From an uncultured Clostridia bacterium (GTDB taxonomy: Bacteria; Bacillota; Clostridia; Christensenellales; Borkfalkiaceae), in assembly GCA_930989535.1 (NCBI GenBank), contig CAKNLK010000001.1:62001-126000 (forward strand): a DNA stretch of 64,000 nt, read 5' to 3'. The position numbers and the translations under genes are program-made. Numbering within the stretch: the stretch's first letter is position 1; each line of letters starts with the position of its first letter. The notes below the pieces were generated by a model that was given only the letters and a program-made list of their open reading frames with translations, made no database searches and was not told the DNA's origin. Shown one piece after another: positions 8,274-17,298 of the stretch.

Positions 8274-9467
8274 TTAAAACAGGCTGTTCGAAGAACAAAT
8301 CAAAAGGAGCATGGTAATAAAATACATAAAGGCAACCGATATAAGCCCGGCGATAAAATAATTGATTGTGCCCGAAACGGAGGAGAGAAAATCGGAGATG
8401 CCGGAATCCCCGACGGGCTCGGTAACGGCGGCGGTGAGCTTAAAAAACAAGTTGCACACGATTAACTGAATGAGCGGCGCCGCCAATACGATGACGAGCA
8501 AGGCGATTCCGCACGAGCCGACGGCATTTTTGATGAGCACGCTCCCTGCAATAACGAGGTCGAAGCCGCTGCCGAGAAAGCCGCCGATAATCGGCACCGA
8601 ATTGCTTATCGCATACTTCGCCGCCTTGAAGGACAATCCGTCATACGTTGCAGACGTGATTCCCTGCACCGTGAGGAAGACGGTAAACGCGGCGAGCGTT
8701 ATCCCGAGCGTCCACTTGATAATCCCGGCAAAAAACGCGGAAAAATTTTTTACCTTAATCTCTTTGCTCATGTTGCCGACCATATTCAAAACAAAGATGA
8801 GCCCCGCGAGCGGAAAGATCGCGGACGTGATAATCCCGACGACCGCTTCGCTCAAAAAAAGCACCGCCGGCTGGTATACCGCCACCGAAACACTGCCTCC
8901 GCTGGTCGCAATAAGCGTGAGCAATACCGGGAAAATCGCCTGCATCTGAGAGCGCATGGAATTCACGGCGGCAATGCAATCCCCCAAAACGCCCGCAAGA
9001 GAAGACAAAATGAGCACGAGGATTGCCGAATACCCGACGAAATGAATGAGCTTCGCCGTTCCGTTCTCCGCAAAGGAACTTCGGAAATGCGTCAGAAGCC
9101 CGCATAAAATCGTGATGGAGCAAATCACGCAGAAGGCGGGAAGCATCCCTTTCAGCCCGTCGAATATCAGCCCCGCGACGGCGGAAAACACGTTGGAATA
9201 ATCCAGCTTAAAATCCCCGCTGATTACGGAGCGTATCGCGTCGGCAATGTTATCGCCGAACAATTCCCGCTGCTCCTCGGTGAGCGAGTCCAAATATTTT
9301 TGCAGCTCCTCCGTATCCAGTTCGGAAAGTATTTCCTCGATATTGCCCGCCAAATCGGCGTCCTGTTCCCCTTCGCTCGCCGCTACAGGGCAAAAATTCA
9401 GTGCGAGCAGCATCGCGAGCAAAACAAACAGCACAAACCGCCGGCGGCGCTTTGCAATACGCTTCAT
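8274..9467 (-). CDS. spoIIIAE: Stage III sporulation protein AE
   Basis: 397 residues. A cleavable signal-like N terminus (residues about 11-32, ending near VAASEG) is followed by an acidic segment and then about seven hydrophobic segments from residue 80 on. SpoIIIAE is the polytopic channel-like component of the A-Q complex. Internal sequences such as GTAKLIHFVGYSAILV and FLSEAVVGIITSAIFPLAGL fit the family. It overlaps spoIIIAD by 4 bases (ATGA type). Confidence 0.92.
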   Translation of the reverse strand: MKRIAKRRRRFVLFVLLAMLLALNFCPVAASEGEQDADLAGNIEEILSELDTEELQKYLDSLTEEQRELFGDNIADAIRSVISGDFKLDYSNVFSAVAGLIFDGLKGMLPAFCVICSITILCGLLTHFRSSFAENGTAKLIHFVGYSAILVLILSSLAGVLGDCIAAVNSMRSQMQAIFPVLLTLIATSGGSVSVAVYQPAVLFLSEAVVGIITSAIFPLAGLIFVLNMVGNMSKEIKVKNFSAFFAGIIKWTLGITLAAFTVFLTVQGITSATYDGLSFKAAKYAISNSVPIIGGFLGSGFDLVIAGSVLIKNAVGSCGIALLVIVLAAPLIQLIVCNLFFKLTAAVTEPVGDSGISDFLSSVSGTINYFIAGLISVAFMYFITMLLLICSSNSLF

Positions 9468-9859
9468 AGCATCTCCAGAAAATTGCCGATTAAAACGACC
9501 ATACTGCGAATGATAGGAACGGAAACGGTAAATATAATTACCTTTCCCGCAAACACGAGCTTGTCCGCAACGCTCTTTGAGCCGAAGTCCTCCACGATGC
9601 CCGCCGCAAACTCGACGAGATACCCTATCGCAATTATCTTGACGATAATCTTCACGAGCGCGTCGTCGATGCCCGCCATCTCTCCGATTTCGGCAAAAAT
9701 CCCGAAAGTTTCGCTCACCAAATCGATTGCAAAAATCAATATGATTACGACGCCGGCGACGGTAACGGCGAAGGAAAGCTCCGGCTTCGTCGAACGGAGC
9801 AGCACCGCAGCGATAGCCGTGACCAAACCGACGCCGATAATCTTAATCAACTCCGCCAT
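9464..9859 (-). CDS. spoIIIAD: Stage III sporulation protein AD
   Basis: 131 residues with about four hydrophobic helices; SpoIIIAD and SpoIIIAC are homologous membrane proteins of the feeding-tube complex. FAEIGEMAGIDDALVKIIVKI is characteristic. It begins 3 bases after spoIIIAC and overlaps spoIIIAE by 4 bases. The length matches the family. Confidence 0.92.
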   Translation of the reverse strand: MAELIKIIGVGLVTAIAAVLLRSTKPELSFAVTVAGVVIILIFAIDLVSETFGIFAEIGEMAGIDDALVKIIVKIIAIGYLVEFAAGIVEDFGSKSVADKLVFAGKVIIFTVSVPIIRSMVVLIGNFLEML

Positions 9860-9862
9860 ACG

Positions 9863-10060
9863 TCAAAACAAATCGAATATACTTCGAACGGAATCAAACA
9901 AATCCGCGACCATATCGATTACGACGGCGAGCACGATAATCAATCCCGCCAAACTGACAATCGTGGCGATGTCGTCGCGGTCGGATTTTTTCAGTATCTG
10001 GCAGACAATCGTCACGATGATGCCGACCGCCGCTATCTTAAATATAATATCGATTTGCAT
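9863..10060 (-). CDS. spoIIIAC: Stage III sporulation protein AC
   Basis: 65 residues with two membrane helices (about 4-22 and 32-53). The ATG at 10060 is preferred over an upstream start at 10081 because GGAGG lies 5 bases before it and the resulting length equals the family norm. MQIDIIFKIAAVGIIV and IVSLAGLIIVLAVV are typical. It follows spoIIIAB by 17 bases. Confidence 0.9.
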   Translation of the reverse strand: MQIDIIFKIAAVGIIVTIVCQILKKSDRDDIATIVSLAGLIIVLAVVIDMVADLFDSVRSIFDLF

Positions 10061-10077
10061 ACGTCCTCCACGGCGGC

Positions 10078-10545
10078 TCATACGAGCAGAATAATCAAAA
10101 CCAAACCGGCCAAAACGCCAAGCTTCAAATAGAGCGAAAAGTACCTTTTATACACCTCGTCGCTCGCGCGGCGCCGCTCTTCAATCTCCTTGCGAAGGGC
10201 GGATAAATATGTTTTCTGCGACGCGGCGTCGCTCCCGCCGACCATGCGGAAATAATCGCCGAGAAATTTTTTTTCGTCCTCGGTCAGATATTCGAACTCA
10301 TATTTTTCCGCCTGAAAATCGTCCTTTTTGTCCTCCAGCATCTTTCGGAAATCGCCCGTAAACTCGTATTTTTCCGCAAACGCCGGCAGCGGAATCCTCG
10401 TATAGCTCACTTCGTTTAAAAGCCGCTCGTTGAACAGGTCGAGATTGTAGAAAAAATCTTTTCGCTTTCGGTATTTCCTCGTCAGCCAGAACGCACAGCC
10501 GACGCAGAGCACAAACAAAAGAACACAGAGCAGTACTTTCAGCAT
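10078..10545 (-). CDS. spoIIIAB: Stage III sporulation protein AB
   Basis: 155 residues with an N-terminal membrane helix, a soluble alpha-helical domain related to GspF-type secretion platform proteins, and a C-terminal helix (LGVLAGLVLIILLV). The central YLTEDEKKFLGDYFRMVGGSDAASQ matches the family signature around -LG--LG-SD--Q. It starts 2 bases after spoIIIAA and is co-transcribed with it. Confidence 0.9.
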   Translation of the reverse strand: MLKVLLCVLLFVLCVGCAFWLTRKYRKRKDFFYNLDLFNERLLNEVSYTRIPLPAFAEKYEFTGDFRKMLEDKKDDFQAEKYEFEYLTEDEKKFLGDYFRMVGGSDAASQKTYLSALRKEIEERRRASDEVYKRYFSLYLKLGVLAGLVLIILLV

Positions 10546-10547
10546 CT

Positions 10548-11447
10548 CTATAGCGCTGCCGCCCGCAGTTCCGCGTCGTAAATCCCGCTCACCTTTCCCA
10601 CCCCCTCGGAGGCGAGCACGATATAATAATCAAAGACCTTTTCGCGCAGGGCATTTTCAAACACGGGCGAGCGAAGCAGGCTCTCGAAATCCCGGCAGTG
10701 CGCCGAGGCAATCACGTCGATTCCTCCGCGCACGCAGGATGCGAGCGCATCCGCCTCCTCCGCGGAAACGATTTCGTCCGTAATAATGAGGTCGGGCCGC
10801 ATCGCACGCATTGCGCATACGAGCGAATCGCGCTTGTCCGCATAGCGTATAATATCGGTAAAGGCGCCCGTATCCAGCGAATAGTCTTTGCAGCAGGCGC
10901 AAATCTCGTTTCTCTCGTCATTGATAAGAATATTGATAAAATGGTGCGCCGAAATGAGCCGCGCCAAATCGCGCAAAATCGTCGTCTTGCCCCGTCCCGG
11001 CGCAGATACGAGCAAGGCATTTGCCGGCCCGCGCGCAAAGCACGCGCGGTAAATCGCGTCCGCACACCCGCGAACCTCGTGCGGCACGCGGATATTGAGC
11101 GACGTGACGTCCTTGACCGTGAAAACGCTGCCGTTTTCGTAGACAAATTCACCGGACAATCCGATGCGCTCGCCGCCGGCGCCTGCGATAAAGCCGCGCC
11201 GCAATTGTTCCGTTACGGAATAGACGGAAAATTCGCTCGCGCGGTAAATAATTTTTTCGATATCCGCATAGCTTGCGGCGAGCGCACCGCCGATGTTGTC
11301 GGTTACGCCGCGGCCGCCCAAAAAGGTATACTTTCCCCCGTAGTTGAGCACAATCGGCTTATTGGCGCGAATGCGCAATTCATACACGAGGTTGATATTT
11401 ACGTTTTTCAGAGCCGCTGCTATGCTTTCCGTCAAAAAATTGAGCAT
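10548..11447 (-). CDS. spoIIIAA: Stage III sporulation protein AA, secretion-type ATPase
   Basis: 299 residues. A peripheral ATPase of the type II/III secretion class thought to energise the mother cell-forespore channel. The Walker A is APGRGKTT near residue 147 and the Walker B is RPDLIITDEI near 222, followed by AHCRD. Start at 11447 is chosen because a GAGAGGA ribosome site precedes it; 31 extra codons upstream read into the promoter and serS terminator. First gene of the operon. Confidence 0.93.
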   Translation of the reverse strand: MLNFLTESIAAALKNVNINLVYELRIRANKPIVLNYGGKYTFLGGRGVTDNIGGALAASYADIEKIIYRASEFSVYSVTEQLRRGFIAGAGGERIGLSGEFVYENGSVFTVKDVTSLNIRVPHEVRGCADAIYRACFARGPANALLVSAPGRGKTTILRDLARLISAHHFINILINDERNEICACCKDYSLDTGAFTDIIRYADKRDSLVCAMRAMRPDLIITDEIVSAEEADALASCVRGGIDVIASAHCRDFESLLRSPVFENALREKVFDYYIVLASEGVGKVSGIYDAELRAAAL

Positions 11448-11478
11448 GGCTTGTCCTCTCTTTCGCGTGTTTACCTTA

Positions 11479-11507
11479 TGTATATGCGCAAAGTTCCGGA
11501 GTATGCC
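11479..11507 (-). promoter_or_regulatory. Possible sigma-E promoter of the spoIIIA operon
   Basis: On the minus strand GGCATACT (11500-11507) and CATATACA (11479-11486) are 13 bases apart. The B. subtilis sigma-E consensus is about KMATATT and CATACAHT with 13-15 bases between, giving 6/7 and 6/8 matches. spoIIIA is known to belong to the sigma-E regulon, and no sigma-A-like promoter is seen in this gap. Confidence 0.45.
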
Positions 11508-11510
11508 AAA

Positions 11511-11538
11511 AGCCCCCGCGGTTTTTACCGCGGGGGCC
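11511..11538 (-). terminator. Terminator of serS
   Basis: An 11-bp GC-rich stem (11512-11522 with 11527-11537) with a 4-base loop, followed on the minus strand by TTTT, lies just after the serS stop. It insulates the spoIIIA operon from serS. Confidence 0.8.
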
Positions 11539-11552
11539 ATCCGAATTTTTAT

Positions 11553-12839
11553 TTATTTCCGGGGCAGGAGCTTCGTCTTTCCGCCCATATATTTTTGCAA
11601 AACTTCGGGAATATTTACGCTGCCGTCCTCGTTCAGATGATTTTCCAGGAGCGCAATCAACATGCGCGGAGGCGCAACGACCGTATTATTGAGAGTATGC
11701 GCGAAGGCGTTTCCCTTTTCCGTCTTATACCGTATCCCCAGCCGCCGCGCCTGCGCATCGGTCAGGTTGGAACAGCTTCCCACCTCGAAATACTTTTTCT
11801 GGCGGGGGCTCCAAGCTTCCACGTCGATGCTCTTGTATTTGAGGTCGGCCAAATCGCCCGAGCAACATTCGAGCGTGCGGACGGGAATCTGCATGGAAAC
11901 GAACAGCTCGACCGTATAATTATACAGCTTTTCAAACCACGCGCTGCTCTCTTCCGGCTTGCAGATAACAATCATCTCCTGCTTTTCAAACTGGTGGATG
12001 CGGTAGATTCCCCGCTCTTCAATGCCGTGCGCACCCTTTTCCTTGCGGAAGCAGGGCGAATAGCTCGTCAGCGTAAGAGGCAGCTGTTTTTCGTCGAGCA
12101 CGGTATTCATAAAGCGGCCAATCATCGAATGTTCGCTCGTGCCGATTAAATATAAATCCTCACCCTCGATTTTATACATCATGCCGTCCATCTCTTCGAA
12201 GGACATGACGCCCGAAACGACGTCGCTGCGAATCATGAAAGGAGGAATAACATACATGAACCCCTTATCAATCATAAAATCGCGCGCATAAGTGAGCACG
12301 GCCGAATGCAGGCGGGCAACGTCGCCCAAAAGATAGTAAAAGCCCTGCCCGCTCGTGCGGCGCGCGGAATCGAGGTCGATGCCGCACAGCCTTTCCAATA
12401 TATCCAAATGGTACGGCACTTCGAAAGGCTTTTCCTTCGGCTCGAGGAAGCGCTTTCTCTCTACGTTTTCCGAATCGTCCTTTCCGATGGGAACGTCGTC
12501 GGCAATGATGTTCGGAATCGCCATCATATCCTGCTTGAGTTTGGCCGCGATTTCCTCCGTTTCCTTTTCGATTTCGGCGATGCGCTCGTTATTCTCCACA
12601 ACCTGCGCTTTGACTTTATTCGCCTCGTCGACGTTCTTATCTTTCATCAATTTGCCAATCTGCGCGCTGAGGGAATTGCGCATCGCGCGGCGGGAATCCC
12701 CCTCCTTTTGCAACTCGCGGCGCTTCGCATCCAACGCAAGCACCTCGTCGACCAGCGGCAATTTTTTGTCCTGAAATTTTTTCCGAATATTGTCGCGAAC
12801 GACGTCCGGGTTCGCCCGCAAAAAATTGATATCAATCAT
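11553..12839 (-). CDS. serS: Seryl-tRNA synthetase
   Basis: 428 residues, normal length. The N-terminal long coiled coil that grips the tRNA (about residues 28-105) precedes the class II catalytic core with motif 2 (SPCFRKEKGAHGIEERGIYRIH, quoted in part) and motif 3 near the C terminus (NNTVVAPPRMLIALLENH). It charges tRNA-Ser in the cytosol. ATG at 12839 is chosen over a TTG at 12845 because AGGAGG lies 7 bases before the ATG and only 1 before the TTG. No T-box leader is visible. Confidence 0.95.
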   Translation of the reverse strand: MIDINFLRANPDVVRDNIRKKFQDKKLPLVDEVLALDAKRRELQKEGDSRRAMRNSLSAQIGKLMKDKNVDEANKVKAQVVENNERIAEIEKETEEIAAKLKQDMMAIPNIIADDVPIGKDDSENVERKRFLEPKEKPFEVPYHLDILERLCGIDLDSARRTSGQGFYYLLGDVARLHSAVLTYARDFMIDKGFMYVIPPFMIRSDVVSGVMSFEEMDGMMYKIEGEDLYLIGTSEHSMIGRFMNTVLDEKQLPLTLTSYSPCFRKEKGAHGIEERGIYRIHQFEKQEMIVICKPEESSAWFEKLYNYTVELFVSMQIPVRTLECCSGDLADLKYKSIDVEAWSPRQKKYFEVGSCSNLTDAQARRLGIRYKTEKGNAFAHTLNNTVVAPPRMLIALLENHLNEDGSVNIPEVLQKYMGGKTKLLPRK

Positions 12840-12865
12840 CCTCAAGCCTCCTGTCTGACCTATCT

Positions 12866-12894
12866 ATAATAATGCAAGTATTATTTTAAACCAA
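12866..12894 (-). promoter_or_regulatory. Possible serS promoter
   Basis: TTGGTT (12889-12894) and TATTAT (12866-12871) on the minus strand are 17 bases apart, about 27 bases before the serS start. The match is moderate. Confidence 0.4.
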
Positions 12895-12985
12895 AAATAT
12901 TTTTTTTGCAATAAAATGCGCATCGGTAACGCCGCCGAATCAAAAATATTTCGAAACCGGCAAAAAAAATTTATGAATAAATCAT

Positions 12986-13014
12986 TTGTAAAGCAATATA
13001 TTTTATGGTATAAT
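12986..13014 (+). promoter_or_regulatory. Promoter of the P-type ATPase gene
   Basis: TTGTAA (12986-12991), 17 bases and TATAAT (13009-13014) stand 38 bases before the ATG, followed by an AAGGGAG ribosome site. Confidence 0.75.
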
Positions 13015-13052
13015 AATTATTATAAACTAACGAACCGCAAAAGGGAGAATCT

Positions 13053-15779
13053 ATGAACCTTTTTACCCCGAACGAACCTCGGCCCGACGATACGGGCGCC
13101 GAAAAGAAGCGCAAAGCCAATAAGCCCGTTTCCGCCGAGAAAAAATCTTCGGATACGGCCAAAAAATCATTCGTTGCCGCCAAAGTTTCGAATATTTTAC
13201 GGCGTAAAAGCCCGAATGCGGAAAATGTTTCGGAAACTCAAAAACCGCAAAATATCGAGCAATACGTCAAGCAGCAGCTGGAAAAAAACGAACGCAACGA
13301 GCAACCGGCAGCCGAATCCGTCGATTTGAAGGAGATCAAAAAGCAATTCAACCGGAAGCGGGCGCAGATTCCCGAATACAGCAACGTTCAGCGGTATTCG
13401 CCGGACATAAGCGCGGGCTTGACGGACGCGCAGGTCAACGAGCGCTACTCGCAGTTCTTGTTCAACGATACCAATCAAAAATATTCGAAGTCTTACGCGA
13501 GCATCCTCATCGGAAACCTTTGCACCTTTTTTAACCTGCTCTGCGTGCTCGCCGCCATCGCGCTCGCCTATTCGCAGGCGCCCGTCTCACAGTTCCTGTT
13601 TGTCGTAATCTTTGCGCTCAACCTCGGCTTCGGAATCGTGACGGAGATTGTCGCTAAGCGCAAAATCGATAAACTGTCCCTGCTGACGGTACCGACCTCA
13701 AAGGTCGTGCGCAACGGCGCTGTTGCGGAAGTAAAATCGAAGGAAATCGTTTTAGACGACATCGTCGTCCTTTCCCTCGGAAATCAAATCCCTGCCGACT
13801 GCATCGTCCTCGACGGCGTGGTGGAAGTAAACGAGTCCCTCTTGACGGGCGAATCCGTCCCCGTCAAAAAGGAACCGGGCGACCTCCTCTATGCGGGAAG
13901 TTTCATCTCCAGCGGCACCTGCAAGGCGCGGGCGGATAAGGTCGGCAAGGCAACCTACCTGAATTCGCTTTCAGCGAAAGCGAAAAAGTACAAAAAGCCG
14001 AACTCCGAACTCATGCGTTCGAGCAAGCTCATCATCTATATCGTCGGAATCCTCATCATCCCGATTGCCGCGCTGATGTTCTTCGTCAACTGGAACAACT
14101 ATATCCCGAGCGAGATTTCACGGCTGAACGATACCATTCAGCGCACTGTGTCCATCGTAATCGGAATGATTCCTTCGGGAATGCTGCTGCTGACGAGCAT
14201 CGCGCTCACGCTCGGCATTATACGGCTTATGTCCCGAAATACGCTCGTACAGGATTTGTATTCCCTCGAAATGCTCGCGCGCGTAAACGTCCTGTGCTTA
14301 GACAAAACGGGAACAATCACCGACGGGCGCATGAAGGTGAACGACTGTATGCTTCTGAACAACCCGACCGATTATTCGGTAAACGAAATCGTCGGCTCCT
14401 GTCTCAATTCCCTGCAGGACAACAACCAGACCTCCATTGCCCTTTACAATTATTTTGGCCACAACACTGTTTTAAAGGCGAGCGCGACGCTCCCCTTCTC
14501 CTCCAAGCGCAAGCTCTCCGCCGTGACTTTCGACGAAATCGGCACCATCGCAATCGGCGCGCCCGAATTTGTTTTGCAGAGCCTGCCGGATAAAATCAGC
14601 CGCATCATCAACCAATACGCTTCTATGGGCTTGCGCGTTCTGATGGTCGCGCATTCCAACGGCAAACTCGCGGGCGACAGGCTGCCTTCCGGTTTTAAAC
14701 CGCTCGCCATCATATCCATAGCGGACAACATCCGCGACGATGCCGCGCAGACGATACGCTGGTTCAAGGAAAACGACGTGGCTATCAAAATCATCTCCGG
14801 CGACAACCCCGTAACTGTTGCGGAAGTTGCACGGCGCGTCGGGGTAAACAATGCCGATAAATACATTTCGCTGGAAGGGCTGAACGACAAAGAAGTCGCT
14901 TCCGTCGCGAATAAGTACACCGTTTTCGGCCGCGTTACCCCCGAGCAAAAGGCAATCCTCGTCAAAACGATTAAATCGGAAGGGAATACGGTCGCCATGA
15001 CGGGCGACGGCGTAAACGATATTCTCGCAATGAAAGAAGCCGACTGCGCCGTAAGCGTCGCTTCCGGCAGCGATGCGGCGAAAAATGTCAGCCACATCGT
15101 CTTGATGGACAACAACTTTTCCAACATGCCGAATGTCGTTTTCGAAGGGCGGAGAGTTATCAACAATATCCAAAACTCCTCTTCCCTCTATCTGATGAAG
15201 ACGCTGTTCACGACCATCTTCGCCGTCATCTCCATCATTTTGCAGCAGGTTTATCCCTTTAAAACGAACAACATGATGTTGATGGAAATATTCGTAATCG
15301 GCGTCGCGTCCTTTTTCCTATCCTTGCAGCCCAACAAGTCGCGCGTGCAAGGAAAATACCTGCCATACGTGCTGTCGCGAACGATACCATGCGCCATCGT
15401 GTTGGTTTTGGCGGTCGAAAGTACGCACGTCGTAAATTTGATTGTTCCAGAATATTTCAACGAACATTTGCAGGAAATGTCCGTCGTAATTATAACCTTT
15501 GCAGGGCTTGTAATGCTCTACCGCGTCTGCTTGCCGCTCAACTTGTACCGAACTGTTTTGCTCCTGGCAATGAGTGCATGCTGTATTCTCGGCGTGACCG
15601 TCATGCCGACGATGTTTTTCGGCGAAGGCTACGCGCCCTTGGATTTTGTGTGTATTCTCTATGTCATCGTCGTCGTAATGTTGTGCGTTCCTCTTTCGGG
15701 AATCTTTATCAAGATATTTGACAGAATGCGTGAAAACAAAAAGAACGATGATTTGCGCGGGTTGCCCCTCCGAGGCTGA
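13053..15779 (+). CDS. CtpE-like cation-transporting P-type ATPase
   Basis: 908 residues. The core has an actuator TGES (about residue 266), the phosphorylation motif DKTGT with Asp about 416, and the hinge TGDGVND near 651 followed by DNNFSNM, with membrane helices M1-M2 (about 150-190), M3-M4 (325-395) and six more after 705. GLTDAQVNERYSQ and IDKLSLLTVP resemble the CtpE group, reported as Ca2+ transporters in mycobacteria; the substrate here is inferred. It is unusual in an N-terminal extension of about 120 Lys/Glu/Asn-rich residues without membrane segments, absent from typical members of about 780. Monocistronic, with its own promoter and terminator. Confidence 0.88.
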   Translation: MNLFTPNEPRPDDTGAEKKRKANKPVSAEKKSSDTAKKSFVAAKVSNILRRKSPNAENVSETQKPQNIEQYVKQQLEKNERNEQPAAESVDLKEIKKQFNRKRAQIPEYSNVQRYSPDISAGLTDAQVNERYSQFLFNDTNQKYSKSYASILIGNLCTFFNLLCVLAAIALAYSQAPVSQFLFVVIFALNLGFGIVTEIVAKRKIDKLSLLTVPTSKVVRNGAVAEVKSKEIVLDDIVVLSLGNQIPADCIVLDGVVEVNESLLTGESVPVKKEPGDLLYAGSFISSGTCKARADKVGKATYLNSLSAKAKKYKKPNSELMRSSKLIIYIVGILIIPIAALMFFVNWNNYIPSEISRLNDTIQRTVSIVIGMIPSGMLLLTSIALTLGIIRLMSRNTLVQDLYSLEMLARVNVLCLDKTGTITDGRMKVNDCMLLNNPTDYSVNEIVGSCLNSLQDNNQTSIALYNYFGHNTVLKASATLPFSSKRKLSAVTFDEIGTIAIGAPEFVLQSLPDKISRIINQYASMGLRVLMVAHSNGKLAGDRLPSGFKPLAIISIADNIRDDAAQTIRWFKENDVAIKIISGDNPVTVAEVARRVGVNNADKYISLEGLNDKEVASVANKYTVFGRVTPEQKAILVKTIKSEGNTVAMTGDGVNDILAMKEADCAVSVASGSDAAKNVSHIVLMDNNFSNMPNVVFEGRRVINNIQNSSSLYLMKTLFTTIFAVISIILQQVYPFKTNNMMLMEIFVIGVASFFLSLQPNKSRVQGKYLPYVLSRTIPCAIVLVLAVESTHVVNLIVPEYFNEHLQEMSVVIITFAGLVMLYRVCLPLNLYRTVLLLAMSACCILGVTVMPTMFFGEGYAPLDFVCILYVIVVVMLCVPLSGIFIKIFDRMRENKKNDDLRGLPLRG

Positions 15780-15798
15780 TCCGCCCCCTATTGAATTG

Positions 15799-15837
15799 AA
15801 ACGGCAGCGAATAGCTATGCTTCGCTGCCGTTTTTTA
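15799..15837. terminator. Bidirectional intrinsic terminator
   Basis: A perfect 13-bp stem (15799-15811 with 15821-15833) and T-run separate the P-type ATPase gene from the converging aldehyde dehydrogenase gene. Confidence 0.88.
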
Positions 15838-17229
15838 TTTGATAATCTTGCGCGCCTTTTTCAGTTTTTTCTCCGTAAACGGAGGATATGCCAGGGGGAT
15901 ACGAATAAGGGTTGAACGCTTTAGAACGCTCCTCTGATGGGAAAACGTCAAAAAGCCAGCTTCGCCGTGGTAACTGCCGATCCCCGAATGTCCTACCCCT
16001 CCGAACGGCAAATTCGGATTGATAATCTGACTGATCGTATCGTTTATCGCTACTCCGCCCGAACTTGTGCCTTGCAGTATTTTTTTGATGGCTTCTTTAT
16101 TCTCGCTGAAAATATACAGTGCCAGCGGCTTTTCATGCCCGTTGATATATGCCATGACATCGGACAGTTGCTCATAGACAAAGACAGGCAAAATCGGGCC
16201 GAAAATCTCCTCCCGCATGCTCGCAGTATCGCGATTTCCGGGGCAAAGCACTGTCGGTTCAATGTATCGGTTTGCAACGTCGCAGCTACCCCCGTAAACG
16301 ACGGAATCACGCTCCGCCTCCAACAGGGAGACCAACCGTTCCATATGCCTGCTGTTTACAATTCTGCCATAATCGGCATTCGTCTTCGGATCATCGCCAT
16401 AGAAGCAGCGAATTTTTTCCTGCAAAGTCTGCAGAAAGAGTTCGGAGATCTTCCGATGCACGAAAACATAGTCGGGCGCGACGCACGTTTGCCCCGCATT
16501 CATGAATTTCCCCCAGGCAATGCGCTCACACGCAATATCTGTTTGGGCTGTATCGTCTACAATGACCGGACTTTTTCCCCCGAGTTCGAGTGTGACGGGA
16601 ATTAAATTATCCGCCGCCGCGCGCATGACGATTTTCCCGACATTCACGCTGCCCGTAAAAAAGATTGTATCGAATCGGCCGCGCAGCAATATTTGATTGT
16701 TTTCGACTCCGCCCTCCGCGCAATAGACATATTCTTCGCCGAATGTCTCCGCAATCATTCGCCGAACAGTCGCCGACACATGCGGAGTCTGCTCCGAAGG
16801 GCTTAAAACAGCACAATTTCCCGCCGCGACGGCGGCGATGAGCGGCTCAAACAGCAATTGAAACGGATAATTGTACGGGCCCATAATCAAGGCGCTTCCG
16901 TATGGCTGCTTTTGAATCCAGCTCCTTGCCGGAAAAACTGGTAAAGGAGAGCGGACTTTGACAGGCTTCATCCACTTTTTCAAGTTTCGGAGCGTATGCG
17001 TAATGTCGGAAAGTACGAACCCGATTTCCGTGAGGTAGCTTTCCTGTTTACTTTTTCCTAAATCCGTCTGCAGTGCTTCGTACAGTTCTTCTTCACAACG
17101 TTGAATTGCACTTTTCAGCTTACATAACTGCTCTGCCCTATATCGATATGGCAAAGTTATCCCCGTCGCAAAATACTTTTTTTGCTTTTTTAACAACTGA
17201 TTTACGGCATCGGCCGTCAAATTGCCCAT
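15835..17229 (-). CDS. Class 3-type (fatty) aldehyde dehydrogenase
   Basis: 464 residues, the short ALDH3 length. It oxidises medium/long-chain or aromatic aldehydes to acids with NAD(P). MGPYNYPFQL near residue 117 binds cofactor phosphates, LELGGKSP carries the general-base Glu (about 214), and AGQTCVAPD holds the nucleophile Cys249. EEIFGPILPV and NLPFGGVGHSGIG are also family signatures. The C terminus is basic without a clear membrane anchor. It lies 69 bases after the FNR gene with a terminator between, so it may have its own transcript; a CAGGAGG site precedes it. The link with the flavoprotein island is by position only. Confidence 0.92.
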   Translation of the reverse strand: MGNLTADAVNQLLKKQKKYFATGITLPYRYRAEQLCKLKSAIQRCEEELYEALQTDLGKSKQESYLTEIGFVLSDITHTLRNLKKWMKPVKVRSPLPVFPARSWIQKQPYGSALIMGPYNYPFQLLFEPLIAAVAAGNCAVLSPSEQTPHVSATVRRMIAETFGEEYVYCAEGGVENNQILLRGRFDTIFFTGSVNVGKIVMRAAADNLIPVTLELGGKSPVIVDDTAQTDIACERIAWGKFMNAGQTCVAPDYVFVHRKISELFLQTLQEKIRCFYGDDPKTNADYGRIVNSRHMERLVSLLEAERDSVVYGGSCDVANRYIEPTVLCPGNRDTASMREEIFGPILPVFVYEQLSDVMAYINGHEKPLALYIFSENKEAIKKILQGTSSGGVAINDTISQIINPNLPFGGVGHSGIGSYHGEAGFLTFSHQRSVLKRSTLIRIPLAYPPFTEKKLKKARKIIK

Positions 17230-17264
17230 TTATTGACCTCCTGCCTATAGTATGTTCCGATTTC

Positions 17265-17295
17265 AAAAAAAGCCGGCCATGCAAAGCCGGCTTTT
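17265..17295 (-). terminator. Terminator after the FNR-type reductase
   Basis: A 10-bp stem (17268-17277 with 17286-17295) with an 8-base loop is followed on the minus strand by T7. It follows the FNR stop closely and may be partly read through into the ALDH gene. Confidence 0.8.
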
Positions 17296-17298
17296 ATT

